64,000 bases of DNA from positions 1-64,000 of the forward strand of contig NZ_LQXQ01000003.1 of assembly GCF_003268395.1 (NCBI RefSeq), read 5' to 3'. The notes under the pieces were generated by a model. It made no database searches, was not told the DNA's origin, and was given only the letters and a program-made list of their open reading frames with translations. The translations under genes and the position numbers were made by a program. The DNA is from Acinetobacter sp. CFCC 10889. GTDB taxonomy: Bacteria; Pseudomonadota; Gammaproteobacteria; Pseudomonadales; Moraxellaceae. Shown in pieces: positions 8,715 through 18,750 of this stretch (position 1 is the first letter of the stretch; every line of letters begins with the position of its first letter).

Positions 8715-11700
8715 ATGGCGATTCATGTGATTCAAAGCCAATCAATCGAAGTATTGATTCAGGGTGTTGTACAAAGTACGCAAAGTGTCTCAAATGACCC
8801 ATTTTCTGTGTTAAAGCCACAACATTTTATTGTGCCAAGTCCTGCGATTGAGGCATGGCTGACGCAAAAAATGGCAGAACAACAAGGCATGAGTGCCAAC
8901 AGCATTTTTCATCAACGCATTCGTGGGTTTCAGTGGTTCGCCTATCAGCAAGTTTTGGACGATAAAGACAAAGTTCGTAAAGCAAATATTCCCCGTTTGA
9001 TTATGAAATGGCGTATTTATCAGACTTTAAAAGGTTTTATTGTTGCTGATGAGAATACACTTGCAGAAGATCATCCTTTATTTGGCATTATCAAACGGAT
9101 TTATGATGCGGCTGCTCAGCTTGAAAATGGCTTGGATAAACAACTGAAGAAACAAAGCATGTTGTATTGGACGGCGGAACAAGTCTCGAAATTGTTCAGT
9201 AACTATATGCAATATCGTGGTGATTGTCAGCGTGGTTGTGGTGAGTTGTGCAACTGCCCAAGCAATTGGTTGGGACAATGGGGGCGTGGTCAGGAACTTG
9301 ATTTAGAACAACAATTTTTTAAAACTCAGCAAGCAGTTTCGGCATTTACTTTAAATCAAGCGCAAGAGTTGGAAGCTTGGCAACGTTGGTTATGGCAACA
9401 GACTTTTCATGACGATTTTGTGGAAATGCGTGGCATTGATGCGGATTTTTGGCAAATTTTAGATGATGAAAATCTGCGTGCACAGGCTTTAAAAAATTTA
9501 CCCAATCAATTAATTATATTTACTTTGTTGGATCTGCCACCAAGTCAGTTACAGTTTTTAAGACGTTTGGGTCAATATCTCGATGTGGTGATTTTGCATT
9601 ACAATCCATCACAAGAATATTGGGCAGACAGTGTCGATCCAAATTGGAAAAGACAATATGATTTACGGGTTAAAGAGCGTTTTGTTGCCAAAAATCCCAA
9701 AGCAACCGATGCTGATATTGAAAAGTTTTTTAATGCATTTACCTTAAATTTCAATGCAGAAATCCGTGAATCCCGCCACCCATTATTGACCCGTTTTGGC
9801 AAGCAAGCCCGTGACCATTTCTCGATTTTATCCAATTTATCTTCGGGCGAAGAGGGGCAGTGGATTGATGCTTTTGTCGATGAAGAACCGAGCAATTTAC
9901 TGACAAAATTGCAGTCTGATATTTTGTATTTGGTTGAACCTGAACCCCATGCTTATCCGATTGCTGAAAATGATGATTCGATTCAGATTCATGTGTGTCA
10001 TTCGGCATTGCGTCAGTTGGAAGTATTGAAAGATCAATTGATTCATTGGTTGGCGCAAGGCACAGCGGATCATCCGCATCGTCCAAGTGATATTTTGGTC
10101 TTAGCACCTGATTTAAAACAGATTGAACCTTTAATTCGTAGCGTATTTCCACATATTCCAAATCAGGACAGTGTTTATTTACCTGTGAAAATTGCAGGGG
10201 TGACACAGCTTGATGCGGTCAATGCATGGCGAGCGGTACTAGGTCGGATTCAGTTGGTACAAGGGCGTTTTAGTGTTGAAGATTTTGCCGATTGGTTAAG
10301 TTTAAATGCCACCCAATTACGTTATGGCTTGGACATTGCTAATACAGAACGCATGGTTGTGTTATTGATCAATGCAGGCTTTAAGCGTGGTTTGGATGAA
10401 GCACATTTGCAGCGGACATTGAGCGCAGACGATACCGATTATCGCTTTAGTTTTAAATATGCGTTGGATCGTTTGGCATTGGGTGTGGCGATTCCTGAAC
10501 ATACGATTTTTGCCCATTCACAGGGCGAAACCTTAAGTTATGCGCAAGTGTTGTCGAGTGATTTTGAATTGATTGCGACCTTGATCGAAATTTATCAAGA
10601 CTTTGCAACTCGTCGTGAATGGATGATTGCGCATGAAACGCCGACATTGTCCAAGCAAAAAATCCATGTTGAATCATGGTTAAAACGTTTGATGCAAGAC
10701 ATTGTCGAGTTTGAACAATGTGGTGTTGAAGCCTTAAAATCTGTTTATGAAATTGTCAAAAAACAAGAACGTATGCTGACCTTGGCAAATTATTATGATC
10801 AGCGCAATGCGCCACAATATGATGCTCAAGGTACAGCGATTTTGCACAATATTGACTTGCCTTTGCCTTATTTGCTCAATGAAATCCAAAATACATTGGA
10901 GGGGCAGTTTGATCAGGCTTTGCCAACAGGGCAGATTACCTTTAGCCAAATCGGACAGATTCGACCATTGCCTTATAAATTGATCGTGATGTTGAATTTG
11001 GACAGTGGCAAATTTCCAAATCGTAACACGCATTTACCTTTTGATTTAATGGAAATTTTAAAACCACAATTGGGTGATCGTTCACGTTTGGATGATGATC
11101 AAGGCGCATTTTTGGATGCTTTGCTACTTGCACAGGAAAATTTGTGGTTATTTTACAATGGTTTTGATGTCAGTGATGGTGAAGTGCGTGATCCCTCAAG
11201 TGTGTTACAGGAGCTGATCAATCATATCGCTTTGATTGCCCAATCACCTGATGGTTTGGACAATGACGCTGAAACATCGTCTGTGGATCGTGCAGATCGG
11301 ATGATTGAACAAGATGGTATTGAAATTCCTGTGCAAATTCAGTCTTTATACCATATTCATACTTTACAACCTTTTGATCCGAGTGGTTTTGTATCCACCG
11401 AGCAAATGCGTTTTCAAGATCAATGGTTTGCAGTGGCACAAAAGATTCACCAAGCAGAAAATTTGTCACAGCGAGAAGCTTGGGTCAATACGCCTTATCC
11501 TGTGATGCAAGCAGAGATGACCGTATTGGATGCAGGACAATGGATTCAGGATGTGACATTCCCTGCACGTTTATATCTAAAAACCTTGGGGGTGGAAAAT
11601 TTACGTGCCGAAGATTTGCCTGCTTTAAATGAACCCTTGGTACTTGATGGTTTGGCGAAATATCAAATCCGAGATTTCTTGCAAAAACAGGATGCTGAAC

Positions 11701-12503
11701 CAACGGACAATCAAGATATTACAGCGCATTTGGCAACAGATATGGCGTTATTGCAAGATCAATTGCCGATTGGAAAAGTGCAATACAGCGCATGGCAAAT
11801 GAGTTTGGCGGAACAGGACAGCTTAAAAGAAAGATTGCGTTTGTATGCGCCTGAGGTGACCGCAACTACACAACGGCAATGGCGTATTGAAAATAATGTG
11901 GTGATGAATATTACTGTGCCAAAACAACATGCAGTGAATTGGGTCAGTTTGGATGCTTCAAGCGCACGGGGGAAACGCCGTGCCAAAGTATGGCTCGAAT
12001 ATTTGCTGTGGCTGAGTTATTTAAATCTTGCAGGTGAGCAAGCAAAAACCTTACAACGCATTGCGGTGTTTAGTGATGCGACCATTCTCAATACAGGTTT
12101 AAGTTCAGCAGAAGCCAAAGCGCATTTATTGGCATGGTTTAAAGCCTATAGTTATGGACAATCTGAACCTTTGGTATTGCCATCGGCATTGTTGCTTGCG
12201 ACTGAATCTAAAAAAACCTCGTTACTTCTTGCGGACAATCAAGGTGAAGTGGCGTGGGACAGCAATGAAGCAGGGCAGCAGGTTTTAGCCGATTTCGACA
12301 AATTACTGAAAAAATGGCAAGAGTCACAAGCTTTTAATTCGTCCTTTAGTACAGAAAATGATGAATCACATCAAAAGCATCGAGATTGGCAGTTTATTTT
12401 ACAAGAGCAAGACACTACGGCTTTGTTGAAACATGCTTGCGATGTATTTGCCTATGATTTGTATCAACCGATTTATCAATATCAAACTGTGGTGGAGGAA
12501 TAA
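8715..12503 (+). CDS. recC: RecC, exodeoxyribonuclease V gamma subunit
   Basis: Scaffold subunit of RecBCD, which resects double-strand ends and recognises the regulatory Chi site. The 1262-residue protein starts with the family opening (I-H-V-I-Q-S-Q-S-I-E) and carries the inactivated helicase fold, for example W-L-T-Q-K near the N-terminus and I-T-F-S-Q-I-G-Q-I-R-P-L-P in the second half. A good GAGGGAAT ribosome binding site lies before the ATG. recB follows 2 bases after the stop, so translation is probably coupled. Length is in the range of gammaproteobacterial RecC (about 1,120-1,260). Confidence 0.95.
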   Translation: MAIHVIQSQSIEVLIQGVVQSTQSVSNDPFSVLKPQHFIVPSPAIEAWLTQKMAEQQGMSANSIFHQRIRGFQWFAYQQVLDDKDKVRKANIPRLIMKWRIYQTLKGFIVADENTLAEDHPLFGIIKRIYDAAAQLENGLDKQLKKQSMLYWTAEQVSKLFSNYMQYRGDCQRGCGELCNCPSNWLGQWGRGQELDLEQQFFKTQQAVSAFTLNQAQELEAWQRWLWQQTFHDDFVEMRGIDADFWQILDDENLRAQALKNLPNQLIIFTLLDLPPSQLQFLRRLGQYLDVVILHYNPSQEYWADSVDPNWKRQYDLRVKERFVAKNPKATDADIEKFFNAFTLNFNAEIRESRHPLLTRFGKQARDHFSILSNLSSGEEGQWIDAFVDEEPSNLLTKLQSDILYLVEPEPHAYPIAENDDSIQIHVCHSALRQLEVLKDQLIHWLAQGTADHPHRPSDILVLAPDLKQIEPLIRSVFPHIPNQDSVYLPVKIAGVTQLDAVNAWRAVLGRIQLVQGRFSVEDFADWLSLNATQLRYGLDIANTERMVVLLINAGFKRGLDEAHLQRTLSADDTDYRFSFKYALDRLALGVAIPEHTIFAHSQGETLSYAQVLSSDFELIATLIEIYQDFATRREWMIAHETPTLSKQKIHVESWLKRLMQDIVEFEQCGVEALKSVYEIVKKQERMLTLANYYDQRNAPQYDAQGTAILHNIDLPLPYLLNEIQNTLEGQFDQALPTGQITFSQIGQIRPLPYKLIVMLNLDSGKFPNRNTHLPFDLMEILKPQLGDRSRLDDDQGAFLDALLLAQENLWLFYNGFDVSDGEVRDPSSVLQELINHIALIAQSPDGLDNDAETSSVDRADRMIEQDGIEIPVQIQSLYHIHTLQPFDPSGFVSTEQMRFQDQWFAVAQKIHQAENLSQREAWVNTPYPVMQAEMTVLDAGQWIQDVTFPARLYLKTLGVENLRAEDLPALNEPLVLDGLAKYQIRDFLQKQDAEPTDNQDITAHLATDMALLQDQLPIGKVQYSAWQMSLAEQDSLKERLRLYAPEVTATTQRQWRIENNVVMNITVPKQHAVNWVSLDASSARGKRRAKVWLEYLLWLSYLNLAGEQAKTLQRIAVFSDATILNTGLSSAEAKAHLLAWFKAYSYGQSEPLVLPSALLLATESKKTSLLLADNQGEVAWDSNEAGQQVLADFDKLLKKWQESQAFNSSFSTENDESHQKHRDWQFILQEQDTTALLKHACDVFAYDLYQPIYQYQTVVEE

Positions 12504-12505
12504 CC

Positions 12506-15500
12506 ATGAGTCAACAGCATTCCCCATTGACACATCAGACGAATAAAAAAATTTCCAATGAGCCGATTGCGGATTTGCATTTTTCAGGTCTGCATTGGAT
12601 TGAAGCTTCGGCAGGTACAGGTAAAACCTATACTTTATCAAGTTTAATGGTGCGGATTTTTCTTGAAAAATATCTCCCGAGCCAAGTGATTGCCACGACA
12701 TTTACCCGTAAAGCCGCAGCAGAGTTAAAAAGCCGTATTCGCTCACGTTTACAGGAAACCTATCGTTATTTTGATGCCTGTCGTGATTTGAGTGAGTCAG
12801 CGGTTTTAGCCAAGGCACAGCAGGAAAGTGATCCTTTATTTGCCAAGTTATTGCTGACTTTTGCCACTCAAGTTGCCTATGCTTGTGAGCGTTTGAAGTT
12901 GGTGATTGATCAACTCGATGAATTATTTGTTGGTACATTGGACAGTTTCAGCCAAAAATTATTGCGTGAATTTGCCTTTGAAAGTGGCAAAATTGAACGG
13001 GCTGAAATTACCGATGATGCAAAAAGTTATAGTTATCAATTGATTCATGATGTATTACGGGAATGGGTACAAAAACAACCGCAGGAAATTGTGGATAGTC
13101 TGATTTTTGCAGGTGAATTACATGCAGTGGATTATTATGTTGCTACCGTTGAACAAAGTTTAAATTTTACCTCTGCCAATTTTATAGAGCCGAAGTTTGT
13201 CAGTGCTGATTTTGAACATTTTAAAAAAGCGATGACCGCATTACAGCAGATTTCTGTTGAAGAATTACAATCCTTAGCGCCGTATTATGTCGAAGATGCT
13301 GCACATTACAAACAAATCAATGGAACAAAGTTTAGAAATGGGCGTTTCAATCGTATTTTTGCCAAAAGTTTGCCTAAAATTATTGAGGTGCTACGCCAAC
13401 AAGGCACAAAAAGTTATTTAAGTACGCAACTTAGCTTTGAAAAAGCTGATATGGCGACTTTGATCAAAGTCTTAAATGAACAACAGATTTTTAAAAAAGC
13501 AGCAACAGAAACGATTCAAAATGAATTTTATCAGCATCCTTTAATTTTAAAATTACGCAATATTTATCAAGATATTGAACAATTTGAAGCGCAATTGGTC
13601 GGAACAGATACTTTCCTGAAATACTACCTTGCACAAGAAGTGAAAAAGCGTCTGCCACAAGTCTTACAACAAAAAGGCGAAACCACATTTTCACAGCAAA
13701 TTCGTACACTCGCAGAAGCACTGCAAGGCGAGCAAGGACAGCGTTTTGCTACTTTTATCCATGCGCGTTATCCCTTGATTTTAGTTGATGAATTTCAAGA
13801 CACCAACCAAGATCAGGATAATATGTTGGCACAGATTTGGCGACATCCAAGCCGTGTCAAACAAGGCTGTATGATCATGGTTGGTGACCGTAAACAAGCG
13901 ATTTATGGCTTTCGTGGCGGTGACATGCTGACCTTTTTAAAGGCACATCAAGATGTCTTTGGTAAAGATGGACATGAATATAATCTGATCTATAACCATC
14001 GTTCGGTTAAACCTTTGGTTGAAGTGGTTGATGCATTGTTTCAACGGCAAATGGATTTTGGTGAGCAGGTGAGTTATACCCCTGTGCAAGCAGGCAGTCG
14101 CCCACATCCTGATTTGATTGACAATGGTGTGGTGAATCCGCAACCATTACGATGGATTCAACTTGAAGATAAAAATAAAGAAGCCGAGCAAGTGGCTTGG
14201 AAAATCCGTGATCTGCTCAATCAAGGCATTCAAGAAACCCTTTATTTTGCTGAAAAAACAGGGCATCGCAGTCTTGAGGAAAATGATATTGCGATACTGT
14301 CCAAAAATCACGATGGCTTAGATAAGGCGCAATCGGCACTGACCTTTTTAGGCATTCGCAGCAATCGCCCTTCGAAAAAAAGTGTTTTTGAAAGCCAAAT
14401 TGCCCGTGATGTTGGCGCAGTATTGACTGCAATTATGCATCCTTATGATGAGGCAAAAATCAAACGTGCTTTGCTCAGCCGTTTATTGGGTTTTCAATTG
14501 TCTGAATTAATCAAATTGGAACAGCGTGCTGATGGCTTGAGTCAATATATTGAACAGTTCGATTTGATTCGTGAAATGTGGCTCAATCAAGGCTTTTTAA
14601 CCGCTTGGCAATATGCCCTGAATCAATTTTCTGTATGGACAAAATTGGTCGCAACGCAAAGCCGTGACAATGAACGAGTGGTGGTAAATTTACGCCATTT
14701 GACGGAATTGCTCAGCCAACACAGTGAAGAATATCAAGGTGCACAAAATCTGTATCATTGGTATTTAAAACAGCTGACTTCACCAATGGAACGGGAATGG
14801 GAATTGGAACGTAAGCTTTCAAATGAAGCAGGCGTGCAATTGATGACCATTCACCAATCCAAAGGTTTGGAATTTAAAGTGGTATTTTTATTGGGCGCAG
14901 ATAAAGATTTTAAGGAAATGCACAAAGCCTTAAATTTCTCTACCCAAGAACAAGCCAATGCTGTGACAGGACAAATCGAAGTGCAACGTGTGGTTGCGGT
15001 CAATGATCCTCATGTGCTGAAAAAAGAAGATATTGAACAGCACAATGCACGTGCTTTGGCAGAACATCACCGCCTATGGTATGTGGCACTGACACGGGCA
15101 AGCTATCGGGTCTATGCGATGATGCAGGACAATGTCGGCAAGTCCACCACAGGTTTGGCATTTTGGCGTGGGCATCCTGCAACCGCTTTTCAACATATCG
15201 GTACGACAGTTGAGCCTTTACTGACAGAACGTCCACCCCGTTTAAAACAGAAAACAACAGAAGTTCAAGCTGCAATTGTTGCCGAAGTATTTCCAAAACA
15301 ACGCTTTTATGCACGTGGCAAAACTAGTTTCAGTGCTTTGGCACAACATTCAGTGCGACAAAAACCTCAGGATCATTTGGCAGTGTCTGAACAAGGGCAA
15401 GATCGGGCTGCGGATGAAGTGCAATACAATCAGCTAAGTTTTGTACAGCAACACAATCAAGCCAATGTGCCAACACAACCGATTGCATGGATCAAAGCCA

Positions 15501-16297
15501 ATTTCCCCAAAGGTACAGTGGCAGGGAATTTCCTGCATGAAATTTTTGAACATATTGATTTTCACAATCGCCAATTTTGGCATTTGGAAATTCATCGCCG
15601 TTTTAAAAATGACTATGCGGGCTTATGGGCAGAACTGATTGAAAAATATCAACAAGCATTTGCAAGTGATGAACCGCAACAGCAGCAAGAAGACACCTTG
15701 ATTCAATGGATGATGGCATGGTTACACGATGTTTTGGCTACTCCCCTGATGGATCATTTTCATTTGGGGCAACTGCAAGCACATGAACACTTGGCGGAGT
15801 TTCCATTCTATTTAGCATTGTCAGATCGAGTGTTCGCCATTCAACGGATTCATGACTTATTTGATGAATATAAAGAAAAATACAACATTCAAATGCCTGA
15901 GTTTAATCAAGCCAATTCAGCACGCTATTTAAATGGTTCAATCGACCTTGTATTTTTTGATGGTCAGCGTTATCACATTGCGGATTATAAAAGTAATTTC
16001 TTGGGTACAGCGCAACAGCATTATCACAGTGAAGCTATACAGGACAGCATGAGTTCAGCGAGTTATTGGCTGCAAGCGGCATTGTATTTGGTGGCATTAC
16101 ATCGTTATTTAAGCGTTAAACTTGAGAATTATCAAATAGATCAGCATTTGGGTGGGGCGAGTTACTTATATCTGCGAGGCATGAATGGCGAGCATGGACA
16201 AGGCTATCAATATTGGCGACCTGATTCGGAATTTATCCTGAGACTTGATGCAATATTGGGTTATTTCTCTGAGGATAAACTTGGCAATATTGCATGA
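12506..16297 (+). CDS. recB: RecB, exodeoxyribonuclease V beta subunit
   Basis: 3'-5' UvrD-type helicase plus nuclease of RecBCD. The Walker A motif A-S-A-G-T-G-K-T is at residues 34-41, motif II reads V-D-E-F-Q-D-T, and motif V/VI is visible around W-Y-V-A-L-T-R-A. The C-terminal nuclease domain has the metal site G-S-I-D-L-V-F followed by A-D-Y-K-S-N. All key residues are present, so an active enzyme is expected. It starts 2 bases after recC and ends 27 bases before recD, in the order recC-recB-recD. The C-terminal nuclease is linked by a region of Gln-rich sequence near 970-1,000. Confidence 0.96.
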   Translation: MSQQHSPLTHQTNKKISNEPIADLHFSGLHWIEASAGTGKTYTLSSLMVRIFLEKYLPSQVIATTFTRKAAAELKSRIRSRLQETYRYFDACRDLSESAVLAKAQQESDPLFAKLLLTFATQVAYACERLKLVIDQLDELFVGTLDSFSQKLLREFAFESGKIERAEITDDAKSYSYQLIHDVLREWVQKQPQEIVDSLIFAGELHAVDYYVATVEQSLNFTSANFIEPKFVSADFEHFKKAMTALQQISVEELQSLAPYYVEDAAHYKQINGTKFRNGRFNRIFAKSLPKIIEVLRQQGTKSYLSTQLSFEKADMATLIKVLNEQQIFKKAATETIQNEFYQHPLILKLRNIYQDIEQFEAQLVGTDTFLKYYLAQEVKKRLPQVLQQKGETTFSQQIRTLAEALQGEQGQRFATFIHARYPLILVDEFQDTNQDQDNMLAQIWRHPSRVKQGCMIMVGDRKQAIYGFRGGDMLTFLKAHQDVFGKDGHEYNLIYNHRSVKPLVEVVDALFQRQMDFGEQVSYTPVQAGSRPHPDLIDNGVVNPQPLRWIQLEDKNKEAEQVAWKIRDLLNQGIQETLYFAEKTGHRSLEENDIAILSKNHDGLDKAQSALTFLGIRSNRPSKKSVFESQIARDVGAVLTAIMHPYDEAKIKRALLSRLLGFQLSELIKLEQRADGLSQYIEQFDLIREMWLNQGFLTAWQYALNQFSVWTKLVATQSRDNERVVVNLRHLTELLSQHSEEYQGAQNLYHWYLKQLTSPMEREWELERKLSNEAGVQLMTIHQSKGLEFKVVFLLGADKDFKEMHKALNFSTQEQANAVTGQIEVQRVVAVNDPHVLKKEDIEQHNARALAEHHRLWYVALTRASYRVYAMMQDNVGKSTTGLAFWRGHPATAFQHIGTTVEPLLTERPPRLKQKTTEVQAAIVAEVFPKQRFYARGKTSFSALAQHSVRQKPQDHLAVSEQGQDRAADEVQYNQLSFVQQHNQANVPTQPIAWIKANFPKGTVAGNFLHEIFEHIDFHNRQFWHLEIHRRFKNDYAGLWAELIEKYQQAFASDEPQQQQEDTLIQWMMAWLHDVLATPLMDHFHLGQLQAHEHLAEFPFYLALSDRVFAIQRIHDLFDEYKEKYNIQMPEFNQANSARYLNGSIDLVFFDGQRYHIADYKSNFLGTAQQHYHSEAIQDSMSSASYWLQAALYLVALHRYLSVKLENYQIDQHLGGASYLYLRGMNGEHGQGYQYWRPDSEFILRLDAILGYFSEDKLGNIA

Positions 16298-16324
16298 ATA
16301 TTTAGATGAATCTCTGTATAAACA

Positions 16325-18145
16325 ATGAACTATATTGTGGATAAATTTGTTGAAAACTCTGTAGATAACTCTGAGGATAACTGTGTGGAAAATAGTCAAA
16401 ATTTAGAAAATCAATTACCTCAATGGGTTAGTAACTGGACAAATTATCTATTAAAGCAATGTTTAGATGATGAAAAATTGTATGAAAATTCATTTAAAAT
16501 AATCAGTGAAATATTGATGGCATCTCTACAGGGGGATAGTTGTTTAAAACGAAATGGTCAAAATATAGATTATCTCAAGGCATTATTTATTGCTGAAGAT
16601 CAAATCATGCATAAAGATCAAGCTCAACAGCAGGTTGCACCTTTTGTAGTGGATGATGAATATCTGTATTTATACCGTTATTGGCAGCTTGAGCAACGTT
16701 TAGCACAACAGATCATTCGTTTAAAACAGCAATCTATTGATGCAATGTTAACGGAAAATTTTAATGGCTTATTGAGTGATTCACACCAGAAAAATGCACT
16801 GAATATGGTCGCTCAAAATGCTTTGAATATCATTACGGGTGGACCGGGGACAGGGAAAACCTATACGCTGGCACGTATTATTGCTGTTTTACATCAGGCT
16901 TTGCCAAATATCCGCATTGCAATGGCTGCACCTACAGGAAAAGCCGCACAGCGTATGGGCGAAGCCTTACAAAAATCTTTAAGTGATCCGAAGCTACAAA
17001 GTTTTGGACTACGTTTAGAGATGTTTAATCCAGTAACTATTCACCGTTTGCTTGGCTTAGGAAATCAACATATTCCACGTTTTCATTTAAAGCAGCCTTT
17101 GCCCTATGATGTCATCGTGGTTGATGAAGCTTCAATGTTAGATTTAAATCTAGCGACCATGCTTTTTGAAGCCGTACCTGAAAATTGCCGTTTAATTTTA
17201 TTAGGAGATGCTAATCAGCTAGCATCTGTTGATGTTGGTGCGGTATTGGCGGATTTACAGCGTGTTGCTGCATTGCAAGATAACTGTGTAAATTTGGTCA
17301 CGACACATCGTTTTAAACAAGATGCAGCGATTGGAAAATTTGCACATTTTATTCAACAAGATCATATTTTTGAACAAGCACAATCTTCGCTTTTACAGGC
17401 TTTTGAAAAGAATATCGTGACTCGAAACCAGATTGAAACAGTTGAACTACATGCTGATCTGCAAGATATTGTGCAATTGGAATATTTACCAGAACAAATT
17501 GCCGCTGATTTATATCGTGAATATTACCAAAAGTTAGCACTTGGTTTTCAAGGCTATTTTAATAGTTTGATTGATTATTTGGATGACATTGAATCACCTG
17601 AACAGATAGAAAGCGTGATTCAAGCTTTTGATCAGTATCGGGTTTTAACAGCAGTTCGTCATGGGGGCTTAGGCTTAAGAGCCATTAATGCTGAAATGGA
17701 GCAAGCATTGTTAAAAGCCATTCCACAACTCTATCGCCAAGGAGACTGGTATGTGGGACGACCTGTGATGATGGATTACAATGATTATCAATTAGGACTA
17801 TCTAATGGTGATATTGGTGTATGTTTTAAACATCGTCAGCAAGTGGGGCAGTTTGAGGTTTATTTCCCAAGTTTAAACAAATGGATTGCTGCTTCTCGCT
17901 TACCGAAGTCCATTCAAACAGCTTTTGCATTGACCATTCACAAGTCACAAGGTTCTGAGTTTCAGCATACGATGGTGGTTTTGGATGCATCTGCACAAAG
18001 GCTTTTAAGTCAAGAATTACTCTATACAGCCATTACACGTGCCAAATCAGTGGTCAGTTTATTGGTGAATAAGGATGCTTTCTACCAAGCTTTAACTGTT
18101 GCGACACAGCGTCAAAGTGGATTGCTTAAAAAAATTAACATCTGA
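16325..18145 (+). CDS. recD: RecD, exodeoxyribonuclease V alpha subunit
   Basis: 5'-3' superfamily 1B helicase and the fast motor of RecBCD. Walker A G-G-P-G-T-G-K-T is at 172-179, motif II is V-V-D-E-A-S-M-L, and the C-terminal motif T-I-H-K-S-Q-G-S-E-F belongs to the family. The first about 40 residues are Asn/Asp/Glu-rich and may be a disordered tail, so the true start could be further in. It lies 27 bases after recB, and its 606 residues match E. coli RecD (608). The gene is followed by a 605-base stretch with no protein gene. Confidence 0.95.
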   Translation: MNYIVDKFVENSVDNSEDNCVENSQNLENQLPQWVSNWTNYLLKQCLDDEKLYENSFKIISEILMASLQGDSCLKRNGQNIDYLKALFIAEDQIMHKDQAQQQVAPFVVDDEYLYLYRYWQLEQRLAQQIIRLKQQSIDAMLTENFNGLLSDSHQKNALNMVAQNALNIITGGPGTGKTYTLARIIAVLHQALPNIRIAMAAPTGKAAQRMGEALQKSLSDPKLQSFGLRLEMFNPVTIHRLLGLGNQHIPRFHLKQPLPYDVIVVDEASMLDLNLATMLFEAVPENCRLILLGDANQLASVDVGAVLADLQRVAALQDNCVNLVTTHRFKQDAAIGKFAHFIQQDHIFEQAQSSLLQAFEKNIVTRNQIETVELHADLQDIVQLEYLPEQIAADLYREYYQKLALGFQGYFNSLIDYLDDIESPEQIESVIQAFDQYRVLTAVRHGGLGLRAINAEMEQALLKAIPQLYRQGDWYVGRPVMMDYNDYQLGLSNGDIGVCFKHRQQVGQFEVYFPSLNKWIAASRLPKSIQTAFALTIHKSQGSEFQHTMVVLDASAQRLLSQELLYTAITRAKSVVSLLVNKDAFYQALTVATQRQSGLLKKINI

Positions 18146-18181
18146 TTTTTATTGTTAAATTTAATTAATTAATTTGCATTT

Positions 18182-18199
18182 TGTAAGAAATTGCTTACA
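18182..18199. promoter_or_regulatory. Palindromic site, copy 1 (TGTAAG-N6-CTTACA)
   Basis: The 18-mer TGTAAGAAATTGCTTACA has perfect 6-base arms around AAATTG. The same arms recur at 18447-18464, also upstream of a similar transcript-like unit. It lies 44 bases before a -10-like GATGAT, where class I activators usually bind. It is longer than the CRP/Vfr spacing and differs from the 16-bp AbaR lux box. The binding protein is unknown. Confidence 0.5.
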
Positions 18200-18249
18200 T
18201 GAATTCAAGAAATTGACGCATAGAGCTTCTTAGCACTTTTTGAGATGAT

Positions 18250-18406
18250 GAGCACATAAAGAGCTTGGTAAGGAACACTAAGCAAAATCGCACAATAACA
18301 ATAATTTAAAGTCGAGAGACTGCGAACTTACATGAAGTAGGGCATAAAGAGGAAACTTACAGCCGCTAAGCCTTGTAGTTTTGGGAGAGACTACAAGGCT
18401 TTTTTA
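18250..18406 (+). ncRNA. Putative small RNA, unit 1 of a tandem pair
   Basis: No open frame of note is present, yet the stretch has a palindromic upstream site, a promoter-like block (GATGAT, then GAGCACATAA) and a strong terminator at its end. Blocks shared with unit 2, in the same order, are ATGARCACATAA, AGCAAAAT, ATAACAATAA and GAAAC(T)TACAGC. The 5' end is a guess from the -10-like element. Alternatives are a long leader of an absent gene or a decayed repeat. Boundaries are approximate. Confidence 0.45.
18369..18406 (+). terminator. Strong intrinsic terminator of unit 1
   Basis: AGCCTTGTAG pairs perfectly with CTACAAGGCT (10 bp, 12-base loop) and is followed by TTTTTT. It could also end transcripts reading through from recD. 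Confidence 0.85.
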
Positions 18407-18446
18407 TGTCTTTTTCTGTTACATCAGTGTCACAAAGTATACATAA

Positions 18447-18464
18447 TGTAAGATATTACTTACA
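18447..18464. promoter_or_regulatory. Palindromic site, copy 2 (TGTAAG-N6-CTTACA)
   Basis: TGTAAGATATTACTTACA repeats the arms of copy 1 exactly, and only the central six bases differ. The distance to the following -10-like CATTAT is 43 bases, against 44 in copy 1. Conserved spacing together with conserved arms supports a real protein-binding site rather than chance. Confidence 0.5.
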
Positions 18465-18513
18465 AAAATATAAGAAAAATGCGACTTTCATCATCTTTTG
18501 TTTGTGGCATTAT

Positions 18514-18671
18514 GAACACATAAGGAAATATAACAACAGCAAAATATATGGATCTCAACATAGTGATAAATGATATGAGATAACAATAAAAATAAATAAA
18601 ATAATAAGAAAGAGAAAATAAGAAACTACAGCGCACAGAAAAGCCCTTAGAGTAATCTAAGGGCTTTTTCT
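18514..18671 (+). ncRNA. Putative small RNA, unit 2 of a tandem pair
   Basis: Partner of unit 1, with the same architecture and the same ordered short blocks but a long A/purine-rich middle (about 18570-18625) that looks unstructured. It ends in a terminator with an unrelated stem sequence. No coding frame is seen; the only shared frame is the four-codon ATG-ARC-ACA-TAA. Extents are inferred from the -10-like element and terminator. Confidence 0.45.
18642..18671 (+). terminator. Intrinsic terminator of unit 2, bidirectional
   Basis: AGCCCTTAGA pairs with TCTAAGGGCT around a 4-base loop, followed by TTTTTC. On the minus strand the stem is followed by TTTTC, so it can also stop the serine hydrolase transcript converging from 18751. 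Confidence 0.85.
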
Positions 18672-18750
18672 TAATCAGTACTTAAATATTGCAATATTGA
18701 TGAATAAAGATACAGTGTCTTTTGACAATGTATCTTATGGTGTTTAAAAG

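Noticed and set aside
18182..18464. lux-box or CRP/Vfr site reading of the palindromes
   Set aside because: The arms are separated by 6 bases in an 18-bp site. The AbaR lux box has CTGTAA-N4-TTACAG and CRP needs TGTGA-N6-TCACA; neither fits.
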